DNA of 64,000 bases. Origin: Microbulbifer okhotskensis. Its GTDB lineage: Bacteria; Pseudomonadota; Gammaproteobacteria; Pseudomonadales; Cellvibrionaceae. The notes beneath the pieces are model-generated. The model had not been told where the DNA came from. It did not search any database and saw only the letters and a list, made by a program, of their open reading frames with translations. A program made the translations under genes and the position numbers. Location: assembly GCF_023895975.1 (NCBI RefSeq), contig NZ_JALBWM010000014.1:1-64000 (forward strand). The letters are read 5' to 3'. The stretch's first letter is position 1. Each line of letters begins with the position of its first letter. Below are positions 18,348 to 26,441 of this stretch, one piece after another.

Positions 18348-19181
18348 ATGTATCGACTACTGATAATTGCAGTATTTCTGATTATTACACCTTGTGCCTA
18401 CAGCGATCTTAGTGCTTCAGAAGAGCGTGAACAAGATGAAATATTAATGCTTCTGGCCTATTCACTTGTGATGAAAAATTGGGTGGTCCCCGGTGAAAAA
18501 AAAAAGCGAGGTTACAATATTGGAGCGGTTCTTTTCGATGAAAAATCGGACAAAATTATAGGTGTTCAACTGAATTCGATTGGCATGTGCCGGGATAAAA
18601 CCCAACATGCAGAATTGCGGTTGATGCAACAATGCCTGTTTGCTAAATGTCGTGGTGAGGAAACTAACTCCCTGACAGGAACAACCATTTACACCACTCT
18701 GGAACCTTGCATGATGTGCGCAGGTATGATGGTGTTTCTCGGAGTTAACAGGGTTGTCTACGGCCAGTCAGACCCGGATTTTGGGAAAACTATTGAAAGG
18801 CTAAAGCAGGAGTATCGATCTGGGTGCAGTTATAAGGTTGCTGATAAAAATAGATTGGAGTCTATTTGTAGAATAGAAGTGCCGCCTAATTTCAGGGCCA
18901 GGAATATTGTCTCTAGACCTTCCGGTTTGCTGGAGAGAGAGCAGCTCGACAATAGTTTTTCTCTATATCGCTTACAGTTTGGTAATGTGATTACCAATTT
19001 CCTGATGTCTGGTGTGGCCGAGGAAGTTTATCGCCAGGCACGAAAAAAATTGAATGATTACAAGGTTATAAATAATGTTAATCAATCAATTTATCGGCAA
19101 GCCATATCGACTTTAAGAGATATCAAATTGGACAATATGGCATTGGATCAATGTGCTTTATGGCAAGGGCACAAGCATTAG
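18348..19181 (+). CDS. Exported protein with cytidine/tRNA-adenosine deaminase fold
   Basis: A 277-aa protein that starts with a signal peptide (residues 1-19: Arg, then a hydrophobic run, ending Cys-Ala-Tyr-Ser). After a short linker comes a CDA/TadA-type deaminase domain (about 25-160) with an intact zinc site: His87-Ala-Glu89 and Pro120-Cys121-x-x-Cys124, as in TadA-like enzymes, followed by the VNRVVYG strand. Residues 180-277 are extra, helical and charged. Exported deaminase-fold proteins are known as bacterial toxins and as an uncharacterised secreted family in predatory bacteria; the substrate here is unknown. The gene is A+T-rich with codon use unlike the core genes, so acquisition by transfer is possible. 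No immunity gene is evident. Confidence 0.8.
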   Translation: MYRLLIIAVFLIITPCAYSDLSASEEREQDEILMLLAYSLVMKNWVVPGEKKKRGYNIGAVLFDEKSDKIIGVQLNSIGMCRDKTQHAELRLMQQCLFAKCRGEETNSLTGTTIYTTLEPCMMCAGMMVFLGVNRVVYGQSDPDFGKTIERLKQEYRSGCSYKVADKNRLESICRIEVPPNFRARNIVSRPSGLLEREQLDNSFSLYRLQFGNVITNFLMSGVAEEVYRQARKKLNDYKVINNVNQSIYRQAISTLRDIKLDNMALDQCALWQGHKH

Positions 19182-19183
19182 TT

Positions 19184-19232
19184 CCTGCATCACCTCATTT
19201 ATTTTTTACTCAAGTTGATGCAGGGATTTTTT
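19184..19232 (+). terminator. Intrinsic terminator for the exported deaminase gene
   Basis: CCTGCATCA (19184-19192) pairs perfectly with TGATGCAGG (19216-19224) around a 23-base A+T-rich loop and is followed by GATTTTTT. It begins 3 bases after the deaminase stop. The right arm and T run lie inside the 3' end of the convergent argP gene. Confidence 0.75.
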
Positions 19233-20114
19233 AGCTTGAGCGGTAAGATTCAGGGTGATTTCTTTGATCAGCTTGGATTTTAAATTCCATACGTGCCAAT
19301 AGAGAGGGATCTTTAAGTGCTGGTCTTCGGCAAGCTTAATCAACCTACCGCTTTTAAGTAAGCTGGCCACCTGAATGTCCGGCGCCATGCCCCACCCCAA
19401 TCCCAATGTCAGGAAGCTGAGGAAACTCTTTGACGAGGGGATTTCATGAGAAGGATACTGGCCGGTCTCTACCCCCCAGAACTGTTTCAGGTAACGGCTT
19501 TGTAGCTGGTCTTTGTAGTTGAATTCAACTGCTGGAGCATAGCGAAATTCATCAAGATGAATAGGCTCCGAGAAGAACTTATCTTTAAATGACTGAGTGC
19601 AAACCGGGTAGTAGGCCATATGACCGAGAAGAACTGACTGACACCCCTGTAAGTTACTGGTCGTCGAGCTGATACAACCGATAACTTCCCCATTTTTTAG
19701 CAATTCGTGAGTAGCATCCTGGTCGTCCACCTTGAGGTCCACGAGTAATTGATGAGAGCGAATCAACGGAGTGATGGCTTCCAGGAACCAGGTATCCAGA
19801 CTGTCTGAGTTGAGGGCAATACGAACTTTGTTCTGATTACTGTAAAGGGTTTTGCCACCTTCGGGGTCGATATCGGTAAGAAGCTCTTGCTGCAGAAGGT
19901 GCATTTGCTGGTAGTAGCCCAACACCTTCAAGCCTGCTTCGGTGGGCCTCAAGGGGGTGGACCTGATTAGCAGGGCTTGGCCGACCTGGCTTTCCAGGGC
20001 TTTAATCCGCTGGGAAATCGCCGACTGGCTGACATGCAATAGGGCGGCAGCTTTATCAAAACTGCGCTCCTCCACGACAAAGGCAAAGGCTTGAAGCTGT
20101 TTGAGGTCTAGCAT
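19206..20114 (-). CDS. argP: LysR-type regulator ArgP
   Basis: Transcriptional activator of the arginine/lysine exporter ArgO, responding to arginine and lysine. The 302-aa protein has the LysR helix-turn-helix at residues 1-60 (FDKAAALLHVSQSAISQRIKALE) and the ArgP-specific feature of RSTPLRPTEAG at about 51-61. It diverges from a LysE/ArgO-family exporter across 129 bases, the classic argP-argO arrangement, which is the strongest support for the name. Its last codons overlap the terminator of the neighbouring convergent gene. Confidence 0.9.
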   Translation of the reverse strand: MLDLKQLQAFAFVVEERSFDKAAALLHVSQSAISQRIKALESQVGQALLIRSTPLRPTEAGLKVLGYYQQMHLLQQELLTDIDPEGGKTLYSNQNKVRIALNSDSLDTWFLEAITPLIRSHQLLVDLKVDDQDATHELLKNGEVIGCISSTTSNLQGCQSVLLGHMAYYPVCTQSFKDKFFSEPIHLDEFRYAPAVEFNYKDQLQSRYLKQFWGVETGQYPSHEIPSSKSFLSFLTLGLGWGMAPDIQVASLLKSGRLIKLAEDQHLKIPLYWHVWNLKSKLIKEITLNLTAQAKKSLHQLE

Positions 20115-20119
20115 AAGAA

Positions 20120-20140
20120 ATACTTATGAGGGATCAGTAT
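20120..20140. promoter_or_regulatory. LysR-type T-N11-A box next to argP
   Basis: ATACT and AGTAT are perfect inverted half-sites separated by 11 bases, the spacing expected of a LysR-family binding site. It lies six bases upstream of the argP start, in the argP-argO divergent region, so it could serve for autoregulation and for argO activation. A TATTAT element at 20154-20159 may be part of a promoter. Confidence 0.5.
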
Positions 20141-20243
20141 AATTAAATTTACTTATTATAGTTTCCCTCTTAATCTCGCGCCACCAATCAGGCCCGCAGC
20201 CCTGCGGGCAGTCCAAAATATAGAGTTAGTTAAAGGAGGCATC

Positions 20244-20864
20244 GTGGTTTCGGGGTTGTTACTGGCACCGCTCGCAAAAGGGTTTTTGACCACCATCAGT
20301 TTGATTATGGCGATTGGGGCGCAAAATGCGTTTTTATTGACGCAGAGCATTCGCCGTCAATATCACTTTAGCATTGCGGCTCTGTGTGTTCTGATGGATA
20401 TTGCGCTGATTACCGCTGGTGTGTTTCTGGTCGCCAATCTCGCGCAGGCCGGTGGCCACTGGATGCTCTGGCTTACCTGGCTCGGTGCGGCCTTCCTTTT
20501 TTCCTACGGGGCCATGGCCTTCCGTTCTGCTTTTACCAACAAAGGGTTGAGTGACCAAAAAGAATGGATCAAATCCCGTCGCTCCGCGCTGATCACAGCG
20601 GTAGCGCTAACTCTGCTTAACCCCCATGCCTATGTGGATACCGTAGTTCTTATCGGTTCTGTGGGGGCCCAGTACGCCGGGCAAAGCTCCTGGTTCTTTG
20701 TGTTGGGAGCCTGTAGTGCGTCACTGCTCTGGTTCACTCTTCTTTCAGTGGGTGGCAGCATGATGCAACCGCTGTTTAAAAACCCCAGAACTTGGCAGGT
20801 TCTCGATGTTTTAGTGGGTATTATGATGTGGACCATTGCTGTTAGTTTACTGTGGGCTCAGTAA
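20244..20864 (+). CDS. argO: LysE/ArgO family amino acid exporter
   Basis: A 206-aa inner-membrane exporter of basic amino acids (arginine, lysine or canavanine) in the LysE superfamily, with five to six membrane segments. The family motif MAIGAQNAFLLTQSIRRQ is at about residues 21-38, and LTLLNPHAYVDTVVLIG (about 113-129) is the second hallmark. It starts at GTG 20244, with AAAGGAGG four bases upstream. Control by the divergently transcribed ArgP is inferred from context. Confidence 0.9.
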   Translation: MVSGLLLAPLAKGFLTTISLIMAIGAQNAFLLTQSIRRQYHFSIAALCVLMDIALITAGVFLVANLAQAGGHWMLWLTWLGAAFLFSYGAMAFRSAFTNKGLSDQKEWIKSRRSALITAVALTLLNPHAYVDTVVLIGSVGAQYAGQSSWFFVLGACSASLLWFTLLSVGGSMMQPLFKNPRTWQVLDVLVGIMMWTIAVSLLWAQ

Positions 20865-21111
20865 TCCAATAAAAGGCCGGGGATGTGCTCCGGCATCCTG
20901 CTGACCCGAAAAGAGATATTCGCGCTCAAAATCTAGCATGCCGGTGCTTGATTATTTGTGACGTGTCTACGGATGTTTGCCTTACCGATTTATTGACAGA
21001 GCCTTTATAAAAGAGGCCACCTCAACATCTGCCGGTATGAATAGCGCCTGGATGGGAATGCCCAGGCGACGATCCCCCCGCAGAAAGATTACAGAAGGGT
21101 CCAGAGGCTCC

Positions 21112-22233
21112 CTAAGCTTTGGCGATAATTTTATAGCCCTTCTTTTTATGGGCGTTTTCGAAAGTAAGGGGATCACCGCTGAGAACGCGCCCAAGACGGA
21201 TAAAAGGCCTTTCGATAAATCGATAAATGAAGCCTGCCAATGCAAGGCTGACCGCAGTCGTTACTGCCAAGTAAATGGCCAGAGGGTATCCAATAAACAT
21301 TTCGCCCCAAGGTTGAGACATCGCCCACTTCATTAAGTACACCACTGTCAAGTGAAACAAGTAAATGGAATAGCTGATTGTTCCGGCGCTCGCCATAAAT
21401 CGCAGGGGTCTAAAGGGGATTGATACAGTCATCAGGAAAATTCCCAGGGCGATCAGGTGCGATAGTGCAAAGCGAATGGGGTCATCACTGATTGGCCACC
21501 CGAGGATATACAGCCCCCACACCAATAGGGGAATGGAAAAAGTGGAAGCTACAGCCCAGAGCGTGTAATGACGACCCGTGTTGGTTTCATAGTTGTACCT
21601 TATCAAGGCACCGCAAAACATGACGGCAATAGCAAATGGGAGGTAAATAATGTAGGTGGGGAATTGAAAGTGGTGAGTTGCCGATTGCTCCAGGAGCTGT
21701 AAACTGATAAACAGAGACAGGCCGCCCCAGCATAGCAGTAACAGTTTTTTCGGACTTCCCAATTGTCCCTGGGCAAACATTACTGCGCATAGGCAATAGA
21801 AGATCAGTTCAGCGGTAAGAGTCCAGTACAGCAGCTGCACATTTCCAAAACCCAGCAGCCCCTGCAGCATCGTCGTGTTCGCCAGTATAGTGGACGCAGG
21901 TAAAATCTGATCGTGGAGCAGCCATGCCAAGACGGTGGCGACAGTGAGTGATACCCAGTAGGCTGGATACAGCCGGAAGAAACGGCGAATCGCAAAGTTT
22001 TTTAGAGATCGATTCGCTGCGAGCATACTGTGTGGAATGACAAACCCGGATATTAAGAAAAAGCAAAGAACCCCAATTTTGCCGAAATCAACCTGGCTGA
22101 TAAAGCTCGCCAGTACCATGCCCTGGTGGGCTAGCTCGGGATTGTGAATAAATACTTCACTACCGTGTTGCCAAACAACTAAAATAGCAGCCAATCCCCG
22201 CAGGGTATCGAGGTTAAGTAAGCGCTCACTCAT
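21112..22233 (-). CDS. Acyltransferase family 3 membrane protein
   Basis: A 373-aa integral membrane O-acyltransferase (OafA/NodX type). It begins with the family motif LNLDTLRGLAAILVVWQH, with the putative catalytic His at residue 23, and has RRFFRLYPAYWV after the third helix. About ten hydrophobic segments follow, and the C-terminal tail is basic. Such enzymes acetylate or succinylate surface sugars or peptidoglycan. There is no SGNH domain and no sugar cluster beside it, so the acceptor is unknown. The 247 bases between argO and this gene hold nothing I can identify. Confidence 0.87.
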   Translation of the reverse strand: MSERLLNLDTLRGLAAILVVWQHGSEVFIHNPELAHQGMVLASFISQVDFGKIGVLCFFLISGFVIPHSMLAANRSLKNFAIRRFFRLYPAYWVSLTVATVLAWLLHDQILPASTILANTTMLQGLLGFGNVQLLYWTLTAELIFYCLCAVMFAQGQLGSPKKLLLLCWGGLSLFISLQLLEQSATHHFQFPTYIIYLPFAIAVMFCGALIRYNYETNTGRHYTLWAVASTFSIPLLVWGLYILGWPISDDPIRFALSHLIALGIFLMTVSIPFRPLRFMASAGTISYSIYLFHLTVVYLMKWAMSQPWGEMFIGYPLAIYLAVTTAVSLALAGFIYRFIERPFIRLGRVLSGDPLTFENAHKKKGYKIIAKA

Positions 22234-22825
22234 TGCCGGTGACCTTTATCCTTGGTCAGTAGTGCAGGGGACGGAATTGCCCCCCGCAATTTGCCTATTT
22301 CAAACACCATTAAACGATTGGCCAACACAATCCACTGGATAAATAAAAGCAGTGGTGTGGGACCGCTTGACACGGCGGTGTAGCTAGAGGTTGAACTCTA
22401 CCATGAATCAGTTCTTCAGCTAGCCAAAAGGCATGTGATGGATGTCTATGAGGGGGCACAAATCTTCATGCCGCTATACTCAGAGGTTGTAATCTAACAT
22501 TCGTTGACAATGTTTTTAGGCTGGAAGGGGCGCCAATCGATTATTTAAGCTTTACCGCTCGACGAAAGTTGGAAACATTGGTTTTAAAACCTTCAAAATT
22601 CCACTCTTCATAGCTAGGAGAAGCACACAATTTTCAGCGTATTTTATATGATGGATGGTTTCGTTTTCTGTATATAGACGAAACTGAGCCGCATACCGAT
22701 GGCTAAAGCGAAGAAGGTTAAGCTAATTGGGGTTGTCCCTTTATTGGCTTCGACCCTCTTGCTTATTGTAATTTTTATTGAGTGTCAGAAAGTGTTCCCT
22801 GATCCTATTTGTTGCCATTTTTCAG
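22234..22825. other. 592-base intergenic region with a repeated AGAGGTTG motif
   Basis: No well-supported gene. Two 15-base segments (22386-22400 and 22482-22496) match at 13 positions; the first is part of a dyad TAGAG-GTTGAA-CTCTA. A TTGACA hexamer lies at 22367-22372. An 82-codon frame begins at ATG 22699 with a basic start and one hydrophobic segment, but it has no ribosome binding site and runs into the 3' end of the convergent propeller gene; I treat it as doubtful or as a remnant. Confidence 0.4.
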
Positions 22826-23845
22826 CTATTTGTCAGGCTTTCCTTGATCCAAATATCCGGTATCAACCCCAAACCAAAAACTGTTGTCTGTATTGTCGAA
22901 ATACATATACCGAATATTCCCACCGCTGGGTACTGTCGTTTTACTGATGAATTTCTCGCTTGATGTATCAAAGGCAAAGAGAATATTGGGTATCTCTCCG
23001 GTATCTGCAATCCATAGCTGCCCCTTATTGTCCAGTGCGGTGCCGTAGGGGCGGGGACTTTCTGTGGGGAGTTTCCATTCTTTAAATTCCTTGTTGTTGG
23101 GGGAGTAGCGACCTAGATATCCGCCTGTGTAATCGACATACCAGATATTGCCGCTCGGATCTATCTCAAGTCTGCGGGGGCGGGCATCAGGGCGGGGGAG
23201 GATGATTTCGGTCACTGCCATATTTGTTGGATCTACCCAGGCCAATTTATTGGTGCCAAATAGGGCTATCCAGGGGCGGTCTTGGGCATCAACTTTGATT
23301 CCATAAGGGCGGGCATTGGCCGTTGGCGGTGTGGCGACCTGCACCTGTCCATTACTCACATTTAACAGGCCGATACGATTGCTTTGTTGAGCGGTGAACC
23401 AGATATTGCCCTGCTGATTAAGCACCAGTGTGTGTGGATCGGCGACGCCTTGGGGCATGGGATATTGTCGAATTTTTCCGTTCTTGGGATCCATGCGTCC
23501 AATGTGGGCATTGCGGTTACCGGCGTACCAAACCTGACCTTGCTTATCCACAATCAGATTATGTGGGTGTGTTCCCTCAGGCACCTCATACTTTTTAAAT
23601 TGCTGGTTTGAGGGCGCGAATCGGCCAATGTAATTACCGGCTTGCCCGCAGAACCAGACCTGACCGATGGTATCTACATGAGGGTCCCTGGGAAGTCCTT
23701 CCCAAGGTACTTTCCACTCGTTTAAGGAGAGCCGGCTAGGTAGGCTGTTTTCCTGTGCTGAAGAAACAGCAGGTCCTAGAGCGCAGAGGCAGATAATTAG
23801 TGTTATAAGCTGACAAGCGGACAATAGATTGATGTTAGTAGACAT
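22826..23845 (-). CDS. Exported Vgb-like seven-bladed beta-propeller protein
   Basis: A 339-aa protein with a signal peptide (about residues 1-30, ending in VSSA) and a beta-propeller of the virginiamycin B lyase/NHL type. Seven blade repeats of the form G-x-[VIL]-W-[FY]...IGR are visible, with Trp residues about 42 apart. Vgb cleaves streptogramin B antibiotics, but most exported relatives are uncharacterised and may bind or hydrolyse other ligands, so the antibiotic-resistance name should not be carried over. Upstream of the start is AGGAGCC. No neighbour explains its role. Confidence 0.85.
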   Translation of the reverse strand: MSTNINLLSACQLITLIICLCALGPAVSSAQENSLPSRLSLNEWKVPWEGLPRDPHVDTIGQVWFCGQAGNYIGRFAPSNQQFKKYEVPEGTHPHNLIVDKQGQVWYAGNRNAHIGRMDPKNGKIRQYPMPQGVADPHTLVLNQQGNIWFTAQQSNRIGLLNVSNGQVQVATPPTANARPYGIKVDAQDRPWIALFGTNKLAWVDPTNMAVTEIILPRPDARPRRLEIDPSGNIWYVDYTGGYLGRYSPNNKEFKEWKLPTESPRPYGTALDNKGQLWIADTGEIPNILFAFDTSSEKFISKTTVPSGGNIRYMYFDNTDNSFWFGVDTGYLDQGKPDK

Positions 23846-24314
23846 TTCCTGGCTCCTGAAAGGTATCTTATTGTTGGCCTAGTGGAGGTCGACTGGGTGA
23901 GAGCTCCACTTTAGGGTCGGTAAAGCATAGGCTAATAAAGCGGGGCTCTTTACAGCTTGAAGTCAGGCAAAGGGAAAAGGAGTTATTGGCAGATGAATGC
24001 GCCTAGCAAAGGACTTGTGATATTGGTCATCAATTCTCAATTGAGTAGAAATTTGGGCGTGTTACGGAAGAACTAAACGCTTAAAAATAAATGGAACTTC
24101 CATAAAAAATCGTTTGGGTAGGCTATGATAGGCTTGCTTTTGAGTTGGCTGAAGTTGGCTGAAGTTGGCTGAAGTTGGCACTAAATTTCAATTGGTGTAT
24201 ACCCGCCGAGCACTGTGGAATTGAATACAGGATATCAAGATATAAACGATTTTCTTGGTTTTACAGTCTATTGCTGAGAGCGTATATTGCCTCATCTGCA
24301 ATAGGAGCTCATTA
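23846..24314. other. Intergenic region with tandem repeat and a possible short frame
   Basis: This divergent promoter region separates the propeller and the MFS gene. It contains a 27-codon plus-strand frame at 23993-24076 with AAGGAG ten bases before its ATG, and the 10-bp tandem repeat described separately. I see no other feature. Confidence 0.4.
24141..24180. repeat. Tandem repeat, four units of 10 bp
   Basis: Units read TGAGTTGGCT, GAAGTTGGCT, GAAGTTGGCT, GAAGTTGGCA. Units 2 and 3 are identical; units 1 and 4 differ at two and one positions. The array ends 134 bases upstream of the MFS start. A period near the DNA helical turn puts each unit on the same face of the helix. It could be a set of protein sites or a slippage-prone array. 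Confidence 0.9.
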
Positions 24315-25496
24315 ATGTTACAACGTCTTCGCCGGCCAGAGGTTCTGTTACTGATTCTGGCGGCTTCAATGCCACTCTCCTTTGCGGTCTGGAACACTCT
24401 GCTCAATAATTTTGTGATCGCCAAGGCTTCATTTACCGGGGTGGATATTGGTTTGCTGCAGAGTGTTCGGGAGATTCCCGGTTTCCTCGCTTTTACTGTG
24501 ATCTTTGTTTTGCTGCTTATCCGCGAGCAGCGGCTGGCGCTGTTGTCACTGATTGTGACCGGAATAGGCGTAATGCTCACAGGGTTTTTCCCATCACTCA
24601 CCGGCTTACTGCTCACAACACTGTTGATGTCGATCGGTTTTCATTTTTATGAGACCTTACAGACCTCCCTTGCTCTGCAGTGGTTTCCCAAACAGACTTC
24701 GGCCATCTGGATGGGGCGTATGGCTGCGGCGGGTTCGTTTGCGGCGCTAGTGGCTTATGCTTTGGTATGGTGCCTGATAAATCTGGTGGATTTGGATTAT
24801 TCCTGGATTTACCTGGTAGGTGGTGGAGCCACGATAGTGATTGCTTTGTCGGCCTGGATACTTTTTCCGCAATTTCCACAGCGTCATTGTCAGCGCAAAC
24901 ATCTGGTGTTGCGAAAACGCTACTGGCTTTATTATGTGCTGACCATGATGGGCGGCGCCCGCCGACAGATTTTCATTGTCTTTGCCGGATTTTTAATGGT
25001 GGAAAAATTTGGCTATAGCGTGAGTGAAATTGCCGCGCTCTATACCGTAAATCACTTACTCAATTTATATATCGCGCCCAAAATAGGCCAGTTCATAGTG
25101 CGGTTTGGAGAACGCCGTATTCTCACTCTGGAGTACATAGGCTTAATACTGGTCTTTGCCGGATATGCATTGGTAGAAAGTGCCATGTTAGCGGCGGCGC
25201 TCTATATTATTGATCACTTGTTCTTCTCCATGGCGATTGCGATTAAGACCTATTTTCAGAAAATTGTCGATGAACGTGATATTGCTGCCTCGGCTGGGGT
25301 CAGCTTTACTATTAATCATATTGCTGCAGTTATTATCCCTGTATTATTTGGTCTGCTTTGGCTCACTTCCCCGTCTATGGTGTTCCTTGCCGGGTCCTTT
25401 ATGGCCCTAATTTCCCTTGGGTTGGCGCAATTGGTACCAGAGCAGCCGGGGCCGGGTAATGAAGCGAGAGTCGGTCATGCTGTAAGTGCTACTTAA
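24315..25496 (+). CDS. MFS family transporter
   Basis: A 393-aa, twelve-helix major facilitator. The loop after helix 2 is not the classical drug-efflux motif, and helix 4-5 carries HFYETLQTSLALQWF. The start is the ATG at 24315 with AGGAG seven bases upstream; the frame extends 20 codons further but without a binding site. It has no substrate-assigning motif that I can name. It stands alone on its strand, behind the 10-bp repeat array. Confidence 0.85.
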   Translation: MLQRLRRPEVLLLILAASMPLSFAVWNTLLNNFVIAKASFTGVDIGLLQSVREIPGFLAFTVIFVLLLIREQRLALLSLIVTGIGVMLTGFFPSLTGLLLTTLLMSIGFHFYETLQTSLALQWFPKQTSAIWMGRMAAAGSFAALVAYALVWCLINLVDLDYSWIYLVGGGATIVIALSAWILFPQFPQRHCQRKHLVLRKRYWLYYVLTMMGGARRQIFIVFAGFLMVEKFGYSVSEIAALYTVNHLLNLYIAPKIGQFIVRFGERRILTLEYIGLILVFAGYALVESAMLAAALYIIDHLFFSMAIAIKTYFQKIVDERDIAASAGVSFTINHIAAVIIPVLFGLLWLTSPSMVFLAGSFMALISLGLAQLVPEQPGPGNEARVGHAVSAT

Positions 25497-25712
25497 GCGG
25501 AGAGGCGCTATCGACAATTATGGTTAAGGGGTAATTTAAAGTGGAACTCAGGTAGCGCTAAATATCGCTCTCAAATGTCTATTGTTTTCTTGGCAAAGGA
25601 AAGAATAAGGTGCGTTTGAGAGCAAAGGGTTTCGTCAGCTCTTTTTGATTTTCTATTTTTTCCAGCATTACGGTGGGGCGTCCAATAATTGGTGCGCTCC
25701 TTTTTCTTGATT

Positions 25713-26273
25713 TCACAGGGTTCGATAAAATCCAAAAAGCCAGTAATCGTCAGGGTTATCTGGGCAGATGCTTGGGCCACATTCAGCAAAGGTTACCAGG
25801 ATATTTGTGGCCACTATGGCAAAAGTGATAACTATAGCCGTTTTGCCTGGTTGGCTCTGATTGCGAAAGCTGATGAATGTCGGTTTTTTATATTGTTTTT
25901 CAAACGCACTGATAATAGCGATACCAGTAATGATCAGGCAGAAGAGAAGGAATGCCCAGGTGTAATAGTGATATCCCATTAAAGGGCCACCGTAGCCCGG
26001 CGTTCCAGGTATCACATGCAGGCTGATCTGCCGCAGAGCGGTGGCGGCACCCAATAGTGCCGCTAGCATGGCTAGACTGTAGTGTTGGGGGCGAGGGCCA
26101 TAGATCAGGTTTAGCAGCAGGCCGAAGAGTACCCCGACTAATCCGGCGCGCTGTAGCAGGCAGAGTGGGCAGGGCATTTCCCCGCCGATTAGTTGAAAGT
26201 ATTCGGTTAGAGCGAGTACGCCGCAGATGATAACCATGCCCAGGGCGTTCAGATTGCGAAATGTCCCGTCCAT
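25713..26273 (-). CDS. DsbB-like disulfide bond formation protein, variant cysteine layout
   Basis: A 186-aa inner-membrane protein. The first periplasmic loop carries the DsbB active site Cys35-Pro-Leu-Cys38 followed by Leu-Leu-Gln-Arg, the conserved quinone-site Arg41. The second periplasmic loop (about residues 86-102), where DsbB has its second Cys pair, has no cysteine. Instead a fifth hydrophobic segment (about 144-163) is followed by Cys165 and Cys170 in a short tail; by the positive-inside rule that tail is periplasmic. It presumably reoxidises a DsbA-like partner. No dsbA is in the window. It forms an operon with the 51-aa gene 12 bases upstream. Confidence 0.85.
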   Translation of the reverse strand: MDGTFRNLNALGMVIICGVLALTEYFQLIGGEMPCPLCLLQRAGLVGVLFGLLLNLIYGPRPQHYSLAMLAALLGAATALRQISLHVIPGTPGYGGPLMGYHYYTWAFLLFCLIITGIAIISAFEKQYKKPTFISFRNQSQPGKTAIVITFAIVATNILVTFAECGPSICPDNPDDYWLFGFYRTL

Positions 26274-26285
26274 ACCTTTCCTTTC

Positions 26286-26441
26286 TTAAAGAAGGATATC
26301 CAGAGTATCAGTGGAATGAAAACCCAGCCATGCAACACTCAGCGTTAATACGAAGACAAATGTCACTATAGCCAGTGGGCGGTGGTTGCTTATGGCCAGC
26401 GCCATTGCCGCTAAGTACATCAGAAATATCAGGCTCATCAT
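26286..26441 (-). CDS. 51-aa two-helix membrane protein (DUF5993-like) upstream of dsbB
   Basis: A short gene of 51 codons plus stop. The product is almost entirely two hydrophobic segments (about residues 3-17 and 22-39) joined by SNHRP, with an acidic/Ser-Thr end. An ATG-ATG pair gives the start; the downstream ATG is the alternative. Its stop lies 12 bases before the DsbB-like start, with AAAGGAAAGG between them, so the two are almost certainly co-transcribed. I recall a family of this size (DUF5993) adjacent to DsbB-type genes. The function is unknown; a helper or regulator of the redox protein is a guess from context. Confidence 0.75.
   Translation of the reverse strand: MMSLIFLMYLAAMALAISNHRPLAIVTFVFVLTLSVAWLGFHSTDTLDILL

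Noticed and set aside
22699..22947. 82-codon frame with one hydrophobic segment
   Set aside because: No ribosome binding site, and it overlaps the 3' end of the convergent propeller gene by 122 bases. At best a gene remnant.
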